The notes under the pieces were generated by a model, which had not been told where the DNA came from, searched no databases, and worked only from the letters and a program-made list of their open reading frames with translations. Source: CAWFZT01 sp963820415 (lineage in GTDB: Bacteria > Chloroflexota > Anaerolineae > Anaerolineales > Anaerolineaceae). From it: a stretch of 64,000 bases of DNA. Below, one piece after another: positions 42,413-52,180 of this stretch. The stretch spans positions 124,001-188,000 of the forward strand of contig CAWFZT010000004.1 in NCBI GenBank assembly GCA_963820415.1, read 5' to 3'. The stretch's first letter is position 1; each line of letters starts with the position of its first letter. The position numbers and the translations under genes were made by a program.

Positions 42413-43612
42413 TCAATTTTGGGACAAAGTTAATTCGAGTTGCTGGGCCAGCGGGTCGAGCCGTTTGTGCAGGATTCCCTCGATATCGGGATTATCATTG
42501 GTAAAAATATCTTCCCAGATACGATCCAGGGTAAGGGTCAATTTATTTTCTACCAATCCCCACAGAGGAATGGAAAGAAAAGTGCGTCCCGATTTCAAGG
42601 ATTGGCTCATCACCTGGAAAATTGGTTCCTCCGAGTAAGGGGGCGCCTCCAGTACTTCCTGGCGAACCGGCAGCAGCCCGCTGGTCGGCGTATAAGCCAG
42701 TTGGGTTTTCAAACTGGTCAGGTGCCTGATCAATCGTAAAGCGATTTGTTCATTGCGGGTGTGCTTCCAAACCACCAGGTGAGAAGAGCCTACGAACGGC
42801 ACTCCTGGAATTGGCGAGGCGGCAATATAAACGGCGACTTCCTGGGCGACATCCGGGGAATGCTGAACCTGGTTTGGCCACAGTTGCGGCTCCCCTGCGA
42901 TCACAGCAGTTTTTCCTTGGCGAAAACCGGTCTCAGGGTTTACCTGGTCGATATCTTTTTTGTTCAGGAAACGGTAGAGGTCGAAATAGTCTTTCATCCC
43001 GGCGATAGCCTTTTCCTTATGGAAAAGGATTTTCCGGCCATCTCCGCTGATAAAGTCACCGCCGGTGTTCCAGACCCAGGAAGCGAGGTTATGCAGGGAG
43101 TCCTGGTTAAGGCGAGTAGGCACTCCCCAGGGGGTACAGCCGCCCATTTCCTGCAGCCGGGTAAGCGTCTTTACTAACTGAGCATGGGTCTGAAAAGCAG
43201 TTTTTTCATCGATACCGGCTTTTTCAAGCAGATCGCGTCGGTAGTAAATCACGCGGGTATAACCCAGCCAGGGAAAAGCCCACACGCGTTTTTCGCCGGC
43301 CAATTTTCCACTGTCCCAAAGGGAAGGGATGAAATTGCCCGGACCTCCGAGAACAGCCAGCTCCTCATTCGTGAAGGGACGTAGGGAATTCATTCCAACC
43401 AATGAACTGACCCAGGTAGAACCCATTTCGGAAATATCCGGGCCGTGCCGGTAAAGAGCAGTTTTGAGAACTTCAGACCAGGCGGTGTCCCATTCAAGGA
43501 CGGTGAGGTTGACGTGAACGTTAGTTTCGGCTTCGAATTGTTCCAGGGTTGGTTTAATGTCAGGGATAGGGTGAAGACTGCGATCCATGATGGATAATTC
43601 GATTTCAACCAT
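42413..43612 (-). CDS. Family 1 ABC solute-binding protein without signal peptide
   Basis: A 399-residue sugar-type solute-binding fold: 'IKPTLEQFEAETNVHVNLTVLEWDTAWSEVL', 'PDISEMGSTWVSSLVGM', 'VWAFPWLGYTRVIYYRRDLLEKAGI' and 'GSSHLVVWKHTRNEQIALRLI'. It starts directly with the fold (MVEIELSIMDRS) and has no signal peptide or lipobox, so it is predicted to stay in the cytoplasm. No permease or ATPase genes are next to it. Such proteins may be intracellular sugar-binding partners or sensors. It converges on the glycosidase gene. Confidence 0.82.
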   Translation of the reverse strand: MVEIELSIMDRSLHPIPDIKPTLEQFEAETNVHVNLTVLEWDTAWSEVLKTALYRHGPDISEMGSTWVSSLVGMNSLRPFTNEELAVLGGPGNFIPSLWDSGKLAGEKRVWAFPWLGYTRVIYYRRDLLEKAGIDEKTAFQTHAQLVKTLTRLQEMGGCTPWGVPTRLNQDSLHNLASWVWNTGGDFISGDGRKILFHKEKAIAGMKDYFDLYRFLNKKDIDQVNPETGFRQGKTAVIAGEPQLWPNQVQHSPDVAQEVAVYIAASPIPGVPFVGSSHLVVWKHTRNEQIALRLIRHLTSLKTQLAYTPTSGLLPVRQEVLEAPPYSEEPIFQVMSQSLKSGRTFLSIPLWGLVENKLTLTLDRIWEDIFTNDNPDIEGILHKRLDPLAQQLELTLSQN

Positions 43613-43785
43613 ATTGTTTTTTCTCCGTCAGGATTGATTGGATTGATTATACATCATCTGGCGAAAGTGCAGCCGCGCCCAGAGTGGGTTAAAGAACTTA
43701 CTATATATCGAAACGTAGGCGCTGAATTAGGGTTAACCCTATATATCCCGATTCCCATGGAAGATCACATCCTGAAAGGTCACAC

Positions 43786-45435
43786 ATGCAAGGTATTATT
43801 GATGAATTAAAGGTTGATGGGAGAAATTTATCTGCAATTAAAAGTTCACCATATTATTGGCAAGGAGATGCAAATTCAATCGTTTTTGAAGAAAACGCCA
43901 TCCGCAGCGCCTTGATGGATTTCAACAGCTTTGTGATGGTAGTTTCTCTTGAAAATCGGATTGGGTTGACCGCTCAAGGAAGTATAACTACCTCCTTAAC
44001 CTCCAGAGCCATTCCACTGATAGGCTGGACAATTCCTGTTTCTCCCGAGACGTTGGGGAACCGCGCCTTTTGCGCTACCTATGGCACCCGCTATGCTTAT
44101 TATGGTGGGGCGATGGCCAATGGAATCTCCTCAGCCGAGTTGGTGATCGCTCTGGGAAAAGCCGGTTTTATGGGCTCGTTTGGTTCCGCTGGTCTGGGGC
44201 CAGCGCGCATTGAGGCAGCCATCCAAACTATCCAGCAGGCTCTGCCAGACAGTCCTTACGCTTTTAACCTGATAAATAGTCCCAACGAACCGGCCCTGGA
44301 ACAAATGGCAGCCAACCTTTACCTTGCTCATGGCATCCATATAGTTGAAGCCTCCGCTTACGTGGATCTGACCGTCCCACTGGTCTTATACCGGACGGCT
44401 GGGCTGAAGTTGGATGCTGCAGGAAAAATCGAGATCAATAACCGCATCCTTGCCAAGCTGTCACGCAAGGAGGTGGCCAGACGTTTCCTCGAACCGGCTC
44501 CGGTGGATATCCTGGACCAACTGGTGAAGGAGAATAAGATCAGCGAATTACAGGCCAGGTTAGCCCAGCAAGTGCCTATGGCGGATGACATTACCGTGGA
44601 AGCAGATTCAGGTGGGCATACCGATAATCGCCCGCTGGTAGGTTTGCTGCCCACCATGCTGGCCTTGCGGGACGAAATCCAGGCTAAATATCATTATCCG
44701 ATTCCGATGCGTATTGGGGCCGCTGGAGGGATCAGCACGCCCACCTCAGCCCTGGCTGCTTTCATAATGGGCGCCGATTACATCGTCACCGGCTCAGTTA
44801 ACCAGGCCTGCGTCGAATCCGGAGCGACTGATTATACTCGGGGACTGCTTGCCCAGGCTGATATGGCGGATGTCATCATGGCCCCGGCAGCCGATATGTT
44901 CGAAATGGGTGTAAAGGTGCAATTGTTGAAGCGGGGGACGTTATTTCCCTTGCGGGCTCAGAAGCTTTACGAGCTGTACACGCGCTATAACTCGATCGAC
45001 GAGATCCCGGCTGCGGAAAGAGAAAAGCAAGAGCGACAGGTGTTCAAACGAGATTTCGTCTCGATCTGGGATGACGTGGTCAAGTTTTTCAGTGAACGTG
45101 ATCCGCGCCAGATCGAACGCGCCGAACATGACCCGAAGCAAAAGATGGCTTTGATATTCCGCTGGTATCTGGGACTTTCTTCGCGCTGGGCGGTGGCCGG
45201 TGAAAAGGGCCGTGAGATGGATTACCAGATCTGGTGTGGTCCTTCGATGGGCACTTTCAATGATTGGACACGCCCGACTTACCTGAATAACCCTGGCAGT
45301 CGCCATGTAGTGGATGTTGCTCTTCATCTTCTCAGCGGAGCAGCTTACTTGTATCGCCTACGTATATTGACCATGCAGGGCATTCAGGTTCCTGCCAGCC
45401 TTGAAGCATACCTACCTACCGCGCCGTTAATCTAA
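43786..45435 (+). CDS. pfaD: PfaD-family enoyl reductase (polyketide/PUFA synthase)
   Basis: A 549-residue FMN-dependent barrel of the PfaD/2-nitropropane-dioxygenase family, which supplies trans-acting enoyl reduction for PUFA and trans-AT polyketide synthases. 'AMANGISSAELVIALGKAGFMGSFGSAGL' at about 108, 'ADDITVEADSGGHTDNRPL' at about 265 and 'RIGAAGGISTPTSALAAFIMGADYIVTGSVNQACVESG' at about 305-342 are diagnostic. The C-terminal ~150 residues include the PfaD-specific tail ('WCGPSMGTFNDWTRPTYL'). It is transcribed towards the phosphopantetheinyl transferase, with overlapping stops. Confidence 0.93.
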   Translation: MQGIIDELKVDGRNLSAIKSSPYYWQGDANSIVFEENAIRSALMDFNSFVMVVSLENRIGLTAQGSITTSLTSRAIPLIGWTIPVSPETLGNRAFCATYGTRYAYYGGAMANGISSAELVIALGKAGFMGSFGSAGLGPARIEAAIQTIQQALPDSPYAFNLINSPNEPALEQMAANLYLAHGIHIVEASAYVDLTVPLVLYRTAGLKLDAAGKIEINNRILAKLSRKEVARRFLEPAPVDILDQLVKENKISELQARLAQQVPMADDITVEADSGGHTDNRPLVGLLPTMLALRDEIQAKYHYPIPMRIGAAGGISTPTSALAAFIMGADYIVTGSVNQACVESGATDYTRGLLAQADMADVIMAPAADMFEMGVKVQLLKRGTLFPLRAQKLYELYTRYNSIDEIPAAEREKQERQVFKRDFVSIWDDVVKFFSERDPRQIERAEHDPKQKMALIFRWYLGLSSRWAVAGEKGREMDYQIWCGPSMGTFNDWTRPTYLNNPGSRHVVDVALHLLSGAAYLYRLRILTMQGIQVPASLEAYLPTAPLI

Positions 45436-46157
45436 TCAGGCGAAAGTTTTATTTCCTTTATTTTTGGGGCAGTTCTTTGCTGCGTCCCTGGGATAGCAGC
45501 CAGGGTCAGCACGTAATCGAATCTTAACTGCCACCAGGCATTGATGGGCTGGTCGATTGCCGGGCTATGCACCGTTACAGGCTTCCAACCGGATTTCTTC
45601 ACTTGTTTGATGGTGAGGCCCTGTGGGGGATCGACCTGCACCATGCGCGTATCCATGTGCAGGCCTTTACCGATACTTTTCAACACGGCTTCTTTCATGC
45701 TCCAGACCAGGTTCACCAGGATGGAACGTAGTACTTCCGGACTTTCACGCACGCACTGCACTTCCGCACGGGTAAAAAAATCTTCGATAAAGATATCCGG
45801 GCGGTGTTCGATGTGTTCGAGGTCGCAGCCCACTTTGCTGTCTGAAAGGGCGCACAGCGCGTAGGATCCGCAGTGACTGATGGATAGGATTCCTGGATAG
45901 CGCTGGCTTCCACCGATCAACAGGTAGGGGGCGCCTTCTGGTTCGTTGGCTACCTGTACGGCCTGGATGGGTAAAGTGCTGCACCCGGGGTCAGCCTGCA
46001 ATAACAGCTTTTTGGCAGCCCACCGCCCGCGCAGCCAATCCGTACGCCTTTTTTGAAAACGCAATTCAGAAAGGCGTATTTTTTCCTCACTCGATAGAAA
46101 ATCATGCGGGGGATTGGCCTCATCCCAGGCAGGCTGTGCTAAAGTCCAAAAGATCAT
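45432..46157 (-). CDS. 4'-phosphopantetheinyl transferase (Sfp type)
   Basis: A 241-residue Sfp-type enzyme. It has 'WLRGRWAAKKLLLQ' (CoA-binding basic segment), 'GILSISHCGSYALCALS' at about 100, the metal site 'VGCDLEHIEHR' at about 120 and 'LVWSMKEAVLKSIGKGL' at about 165. It moves the phosphopantetheine arm from CoA to carrier-protein domains. Its start overlaps the end of the megasynthase (ATGA), so it is clearly dedicated to that protein. Confidence 0.93.
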   Translation of the reverse strand: MIFWTLAQPAWDEANPPHDFLSSEEKIRLSELRFQKRRTDWLRGRWAAKKLLLQADPGCSTLPIQAVQVANEPEGAPYLLIGGSQRYPGILSISHCGSYALCALSDSKVGCDLEHIEHRPDIFIEDFFTRAEVQCVRESPEVLRSILVNLVWSMKEAVLKSIGKGLHMDTRMVQVDPPQGLTIKQVKKSGWKPVTVHSPAIDQPINAWWQLRFDYVLTLAAIPGTQQRTAPKIKEIKLSPD

Positions 46158-47305
46158 TCCACCCCTGGCATCCTTTCAGCCACGAGGGCTTGTATCGGCG
46201 CCAGTATCTTATCTTCTACCGTGTATGGCAGGGGGGTGGTACGGTAATCGCGCAATTCCAATAACAAATGTCCTTTAGCGTCCACAACCCGGGCGTCGAA
46301 ACAATTCTGCCCGGTAACGTCTTTGGCCGGAGTAACTTCGGCATAGACGGGGATGCCGTCCACCTTCGTGCTGTACAGATGGATAAACCCGATCGAACGC
46401 GGCAGGCAGAGGGTGCCGGTCTTCCCCGCTTCCCAGATGCCGGCGGTCTGCAAGCACAGCTCGACCAGCACCGGGGTACTGAGCAGTTCCAACCCCCCGG
46501 AAGTGAAAGGAGGCAGGTGAGAGCTGAGTTTACCTAACACAGTACTGCCTGAGAGCTGCACGCCATCCAGCACCTGGAAAGCTGGCCCGTGGAAGTACAG
46601 GCGATAGATGTCTTCAGCTTGCACGGTGTAAGTTCCATTCCATTCGGGCGGGGTGACCATCACTTCTTTCTGGCTGTGCTGCGGTTCGAGATGCACTTTT
46701 CCGGAAAAATGAACTTTGTGTTCCACCCGGTTGGTCTTGAGCGCCAGGTCAGATTCGAGTGTGACATGGGCGACCAGGCCGTTCAATTCACGCAGTACCT
46801 GGGCTTTCCAGGTGATACGGCGGGGCTCACCCCGGTAGAACTTGAAGGGAGTCAGGAAGCTGACGTCTTCCAGTTTGGTTACTTCGTAGCCACTTTTACC
46901 GGACCCGAGCACCGACGAAACATGTTTGGCCGCTACCGAGAAACCTTCAATACCCATGACACCCGGCAGCAGGGGAACGCCGTTCATCGAGTGGTCTCTA
47001 AGGAACGGCTCTAATTGTGGATCAAGGTCGGCTTCCAGAAGGATGCCTTGCTGCAGATCGAAACCGGTCGCCCGGCTGAGCATTACATGGATCGGCTTGC
47101 CTTCGGTTAGAGCTTTATTAGCCAGGGCCAGGTCCAAGCCGCTATTTGGGTGGCGTGAATCGGCCAGGACACCCAGCGAGCCGGCCAGTACGGCTTCACC
47201 GCTGCCAGGATTGTACTGTAGCTCTTGCCTTACGAACGGCGCCGCTACCTCGGGTTTAAGCATATCAATTCCGGCCCGTTCCATCAGGGCAGGAATATAC
47301 CCCGC
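46154..47305 (-). CDS. Megasynthase, dehydratase (DH) C-terminal part
   Basis: This is the C-terminal end of the large synthase, reached through a one-base shift in a G run at about 47,300. It begins 'YIPALMERAGIDMLKPE', continuing the ketoreductase end. It holds a product-template/dehydratase-like double hot-dog: first unit 'LRDHSMNGVPLLPGVMGIEGF' with the catalytic His in H-x3-G-x4-P, second unit 'YFHGPAFQVLDGV' and 'TPVLVELCLQTAGI'. It would remove water from 3-hydroxyacyl chains held on the carrier domains. The phosphopantetheinyl transferase gene overlaps the stop. Confidence 0.88.
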   Translation of the reverse strand, partial: AGYIPALMERAGIDMLKPEVAAPFVRQELQYNPGSGEAVLAGSLGVLADSRHPNSGLDLALANKALTEGKPIHVMLSRATGFDLQQGILLEADLDPQLEPFLRDHSMNGVPLLPGVMGIEGFSVAAKHVSSVLGSGKSGYEVTKLEDVSFLTPFKFYRGEPRRITWKAQVLRELNGLVAHVTLESDLALKTNRVEHKVHFSGKVHLEPQHSQKEVMVTPPEWNGTYTVQAEDIYRLYFHGPAFQVLDGVQLSGSTVLGKLSSHLPPFTSGGLELLSTPVLVELCLQTAGIWEAGKTGTLCLPRSIGFIHLYSTKVDGIPVYAEVTPAKDVTGQNCFDARVVDAKGHLLLELRDYRTTPLPYTVEDKILAPIQALVAERMPGVE

Positions 47306-50300
47306 GAAGCCATGCCCACATCGGCCCAGGCGCCCCAATCGAGCACTTGCGCACGTGTCCCGGGATGCTGGGCGGCCAGGGCGCTGAAAACCTTGCACAG
47401 GAAATCATTGGCAGCCGAATAATCCGTTTGTCCGGAATTTCCAAAACGCCCAGCGATCGACGTAAAGGCTAACAGGCTGGGCGGCAGGCTGTTTTTCTCT
47501 TGGAAGGCTTTGTACAGGTTGAAGAAGCCATCTGCTTTGACAGAAAGGATCAACTTGAATTCTTCAACCGGTTTGTTTTCCAGTTTGCGGCTGCGTTCCA
47601 ACCCGGCGGCGTGGAGGAGTATGTCCACGTGGCCTTCTTTTTCTAGGATCTGGTCTACCAGCGATTTGACCAATTCTGGCTTGGTTACATCGCAGAAGAT
47701 ATAGTGAGCGCTTCCGCCAAAGCTGGTGACTTTGTCAAGCGTCTCCAGGGTAGCTGCGCAGCGGTCCAACATCGTCAGGTGTTGGTCAACCTGAGCAGGG
47801 GTAGCTTTATTATCAGGAGTCGACAGGCGGGCTATCAAATCTTTCTTCAGTCCATTCCTGTCAGATTTCAGCTTGGGTAAGTCTGGATCGTTGCGGTCTG
47901 GCAGGTGCTCCACTCCAACCAGGTAGAAGATGCCGCCGCAGTTCTGGGCCAGGTCGGTGACCACTGGAGCGATAATTCCACCGCTGCCGCCGGTAACCAG
48001 GTACACCGAGCTCTTATCTGGGAACCCCATCTTTTGGGAAGGAAGATCCTTTTCGATTAGGGCGATGCTGAAGCGCCGGTCTTCTTCCCAGCCTACTTCG
48101 ACCACGCCAGGGTCAGCCAGGGTCTCTTCGATCAGTCGCCCGGCGATGGTTGCTGCCGGTGCATCGATGGCAAAGTCAACTACTTTGGCGAAACTATCCG
48201 GGCGTTCCAGGGCAATCGCCTTGGTGAAACCGCTGACTGCCCCACCCATCGGGGCGGTAGCGCCCTGAGGAGTGTACCCGTGCAGGCCGCCCATACGCGT
48301 GGCGCTGACCAGGAAAGGTTGGCCAGGGAGGGATTTCATCAGGTTGAACAGGGCATACACTCGCCGGCCCATTTCGATCTGCCACTGTTCGGAAGTAGTC
48401 TCGGCCAGGGCTGGCTCAACATCCAGGGCTGGCAGGAAGTAAACGCCATTGATCGGGCCTTCTGCCAGATATTTTGCCAGTTTTTCAGAGGATTCGGCAG
48501 GGGATGCACTGTCCATCGACAGCACTTGCACTTTGCGGTCGCGCAGGCGGCGCGCCAGCGCTTTGCCCGTTTCTCCCTGGTCGTTGACTACCAACACGCG
48601 CAATCCTGCTTCCAGGGTTACGCTGGTTGGAATACACAGGTCCAGCCGAGGGCGCAAGACCGGCACCGGAACTCTCCGCTTGATGGCCATGGGGGCGTGT
48701 TTTTCAGTCTCCCTGGTTTCTTCCAGACGCTCAACCGCTTGAGCCGGAGGCTCCTTGATGGTGGATTGTGCTGGGACTTCTGTCGGAAGGATGGGTTGGA
48801 CAGCCAGCCCAGCGGAGGCGGAGGTCGGTGAGGCTTCTGCCACAGGCTGTGCAGCCGGTGCAACAACCGGATTTGGATTCATCACAAATTGGATTACTTT
48901 AACAAGGGTGTTGTAATCAGACAGGTGCAGGTCTTCCCGGCGCGGGATGCCGTAGTGCGTGCGGATAGCGGCAAACAATTCGGCCTGTTTGACGGTGTCG
49001 ATGCCGAGGTCAGCTTCCAGGTCGAGATCCAGGTCGAGCATATCTGGGGGATACCCGGTTTTTTCGCTGACCATGGCCAGGATTTGAGTTTTGACTGCCT
49101 CAAAGTCCAGGCTGGATGAAGCGATGGCAGGCGCGGCCTGCCCTTGGGCCATAGCCGTAGACAACGCCTGTGGCGCAGGAGCTTGCGCCTCCGGTGCTGC
49201 GTTTTCGGGCTGCCCGCTGGTCAGCGCACTGCTGACGAACAGGATGACTTTGTTCAGGTTGTTGTAATCCGATAACCGCAGGTCTTCACGGCGTGGGATG
49301 TCATAATTTGTGCGGATGGTAGCGAACAATTCAGCCTGCTTGACGGTGTCGATGCCCAGGTCAGCCTCCAGGTCGAGGTCCAGGTCCAGCATCTCGGCTG
49401 GATAGCCGGTCTTCTCGCTGACCACCGCCAGGACGTAGGTCTTAATTTCGTCGTAAGTTGCCTCAACAGAGACAGAGGCGGGTGTGGCGGCTAAAGTTTT
49501 CTCAAACGGGCGAGGTTTTCCTACCACAGCCGGGACGGCAGCCGTAGCAGGCGCGCCGGTTGAGAGTGCGTCTTCTACGAATTTGATGACCTTGGTGAGG
49601 CTGTTGTAGTCAGACAGGCGCAGGTCTTCACGGCGCGGGATTTCGTAATGTGTGCGGATGGTGGCAAAGAGCTCTGCCTGCTTGACCGTATCAATTCCAA
49701 GGTCAGCCTCCAGATCGAGCTCTAGGTCCAGCATTTCGGCCGGGTAGCCGGTCTTTTCACTGGTGACAAACAGAATGTAGGTTTTTATTTCCTCGGTGGA
49801 AGGCCTGTCCGCGGGTGATTGTACCGGTTTAGCCGCTGGTTGTTCAGGTTGCGCTGCCGGTGCAGCGACCGGTGCGGCAGCCGTGCCTTCTTTTACGAAG
49901 CGGATGACCTTGGTGAGGGTGTTGTAATCCGACAGCCGCAGGTCTTCACGGCGGGGGATGCCGTAGTGAGTGCGGATAGTAGCAAACAGTTCTGCTTGCT
50001 TGACCGTGTCGATGCCCAGGTCGGCCTCCAGGTCGAGCTCTAAATCGAGCATCTCGGCTGGATAACCGGTCTTTTCACTGGTGATCGACAGGATATAGCC
50101 CTTGATCTCTTCTTCAGAGGTAGATTTCGTTACAGGAGCTGGCTGTGAGACTGAAACAGGTTCTGGAATCCCGGGTTGTGCTGCTGGCGAAGTTACCTGG
50201 ACAGTCGGTATTGCCATCGCAGCCGGGGCCGGGACGGATGTGGGACTATGAGAGGCCCAGGCGGTTGGCCCTTGTCCTAATTGCCAGCGTGACTTTGCTG

Positions 50301-52180
50301 GTGATTTGGTGGGGGGACCCGCATGGGTAATACGCAGGGTATGCTGGATGACCTCCAATTCCGCTTTCTCGTAGCCGGTTACTTCACCCAGCCAGCGGTC
50401 GTAGACTGGATGATTGATCCGTTCTCCTTCACCGGGCACCTTGCGCATGAGGGTCATGGCAATCTGCGAGCCAAAACCGGCTCCCAGGCGCAGGGAGAAC
50501 TCAACCGGGTAATGCCCGCCGTGAGACAGGTTCAGGTCGCCCAGTTCAGGATCGGGTTCAAAGCCTTCATGGATGTTGGCGATGGGGGGCACGGTGCTGT
50601 ATTCGAGGGCTTTGACCGCCAGCACGTCTTCAATACCCACGCCCATGCTATGCCCGGTGTAACCCTTAGTATTGGCAATGACCACCTTGCTGGCCTGCTC
50701 GCCAAATGTTTGCCGGAGGGCGCGGATTTCAGCCGAGGCGCTGCCTCCGCGGGCTGGCGTATACGTCTCGTGTGAGACGAATACAATCTGAGGAGCAATT
50801 GTCGAGCGTTGGATGCCAAAGCGCCGTTCTGCTTGTGCGATCAGGTTTTCCATAACATAGGAAACGTGCCCTACATCTAGCCGGGTCCCATGGAAAGCAC
50901 TGTTGGCGATCTGGGAGGCCAGAACTTCACAGATACCGCGCATGCCGCGCTCGCGCACGGCGTCTTCGGCTTCGATCACCAGGGCGGCTGCGCCCATGCC
51001 CATGATCATGCCGTTGCGGCGGCGGTCGAAGGGAAGGATAGCCTGGCGTGGGTCGCCTTCAGTGGTGGTAGCCCCGCTGGCAAGCAGGCCGGTGCCAATC
51101 CAGGTAGCCAGGTTGCCGCTGGTAACATCATCGCCGGCGATCACCACCACACGGCGGCAGCGCCCGGCGCGAATCCAGTCCTCGGCAATAGCTACTGCGT
51201 GGGTGGTCGATGCACAGGCCGCATTGACGTGGGTGTTTGGCCCGCGGGCACCGATGTATTCAGCGAACTGCGAATGGCCCATGGCAAGGATGCGGAAGAT
51301 GAAACGCCGGTCGAAGTGATAATCGATTTCAGCCAGGCGTGCTTCGAGGGACCCAATCCGTTCGTTCAGGGTCGAGAGCAGGTTGGTTTGAGAAGGCGGC
51401 ACGAGCGGAAGCAGGCGGCGTAACTCTTCCACCTGGCTGGTCAGATTTTTGAATTCATAGAAATGGTCGGCTTCATCGGCCATGCGCTGCAGGCCAGGAA
51501 AAGCCGAGGCAAATATCACACCGGTTTCATCGGCCAGCGCTTCGGGCAGCATCCAGCGGTTGGGAAGGAAGGTGCCCTTGCTGGTCTGGCGGTAAGACAT
51601 CACCAGTGGGATGCCGGCATCCCGCAGCGCTTCCACGCCGGCGGCGATAGCGAGCTGAGTGGACACATCCAGGGCATCGACCCGCTCGGCGGGGACGCCA
51701 AATTCTTCGGCCAGGTTGAAATCGCCGCTCTGACCGGCCAGCTTAACCGTCTGATCCAGGTCTTCGATGGTGACCATGGTCGCCCCCGCCTCACTCTTAT
51801 TCAGGCGGGTGACGCGCTTTTCCAACATTTTATTGCGAGTTTCGATTGGCAGAGCTTCGATGAGCGATTCTCCCCGGAGCAGGCGCTGGACGTTCTGGTC
51901 ATCGAAGACGTGCTTGTGTTTGCCTGGCAGGCCCAATCCGGCGCCGGACACCACCACCGAGCCGGTTAGAGGCTGGCGGCCGTCGACACTGGTTGGCAGA
52001 ATGGCCGGGATAATAATGTGAACCGGCTGGGCTTTTTCGACCCCTACTGAAGCTGGTTGTGAAGGTATCCCGTTGACGCCGGCCGCATATAAACCACACA
52101 GGGCTTCTTTGAAAGTAATCAATGCACCTTTGCGCGGGTGGTTGGTCGCCAGGATGGTGACATCCCTGCGGTCTTTCAAG
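47284..52180 (-). CDS. Megasynthase, KS2-ACPx4-KR central part
   Basis: About 1630 residues. A second ketosynthase has Cys in 'NAACASTTHAVAIAEDW' and His in 'VSHETYTPARGGSAS' and 'TKGYTGHSMGVG', so it looks active rather than a chain-length factor. Four carrier domains follow at about 50,130-49,890, 49,800-49,570, 49,450-49,220 and 49,100-48,880. Each reads 'LEADLGIDTVKQAEL', with Thr in place of the usual Ser. A long linker leads to a ketoreductase ('VYLVTGGSGGI', 'LLAFTSIAGRFGNSG', 'TDYSAANDFL') typical of PKS KR domains. Ala/Pro-rich linkers separate the carriers. It shifts frame at both ends (about 52,180 and 47,300), joining the KS-AT and DH parts. Confidence 0.9.

Noticed and set aside
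48880..50130. The four carrier repeats as a simple assembly duplication
   Set aside because: The repeats differ in sequence and linkers, and PUFA-type synthases normally carry tandem carriers.
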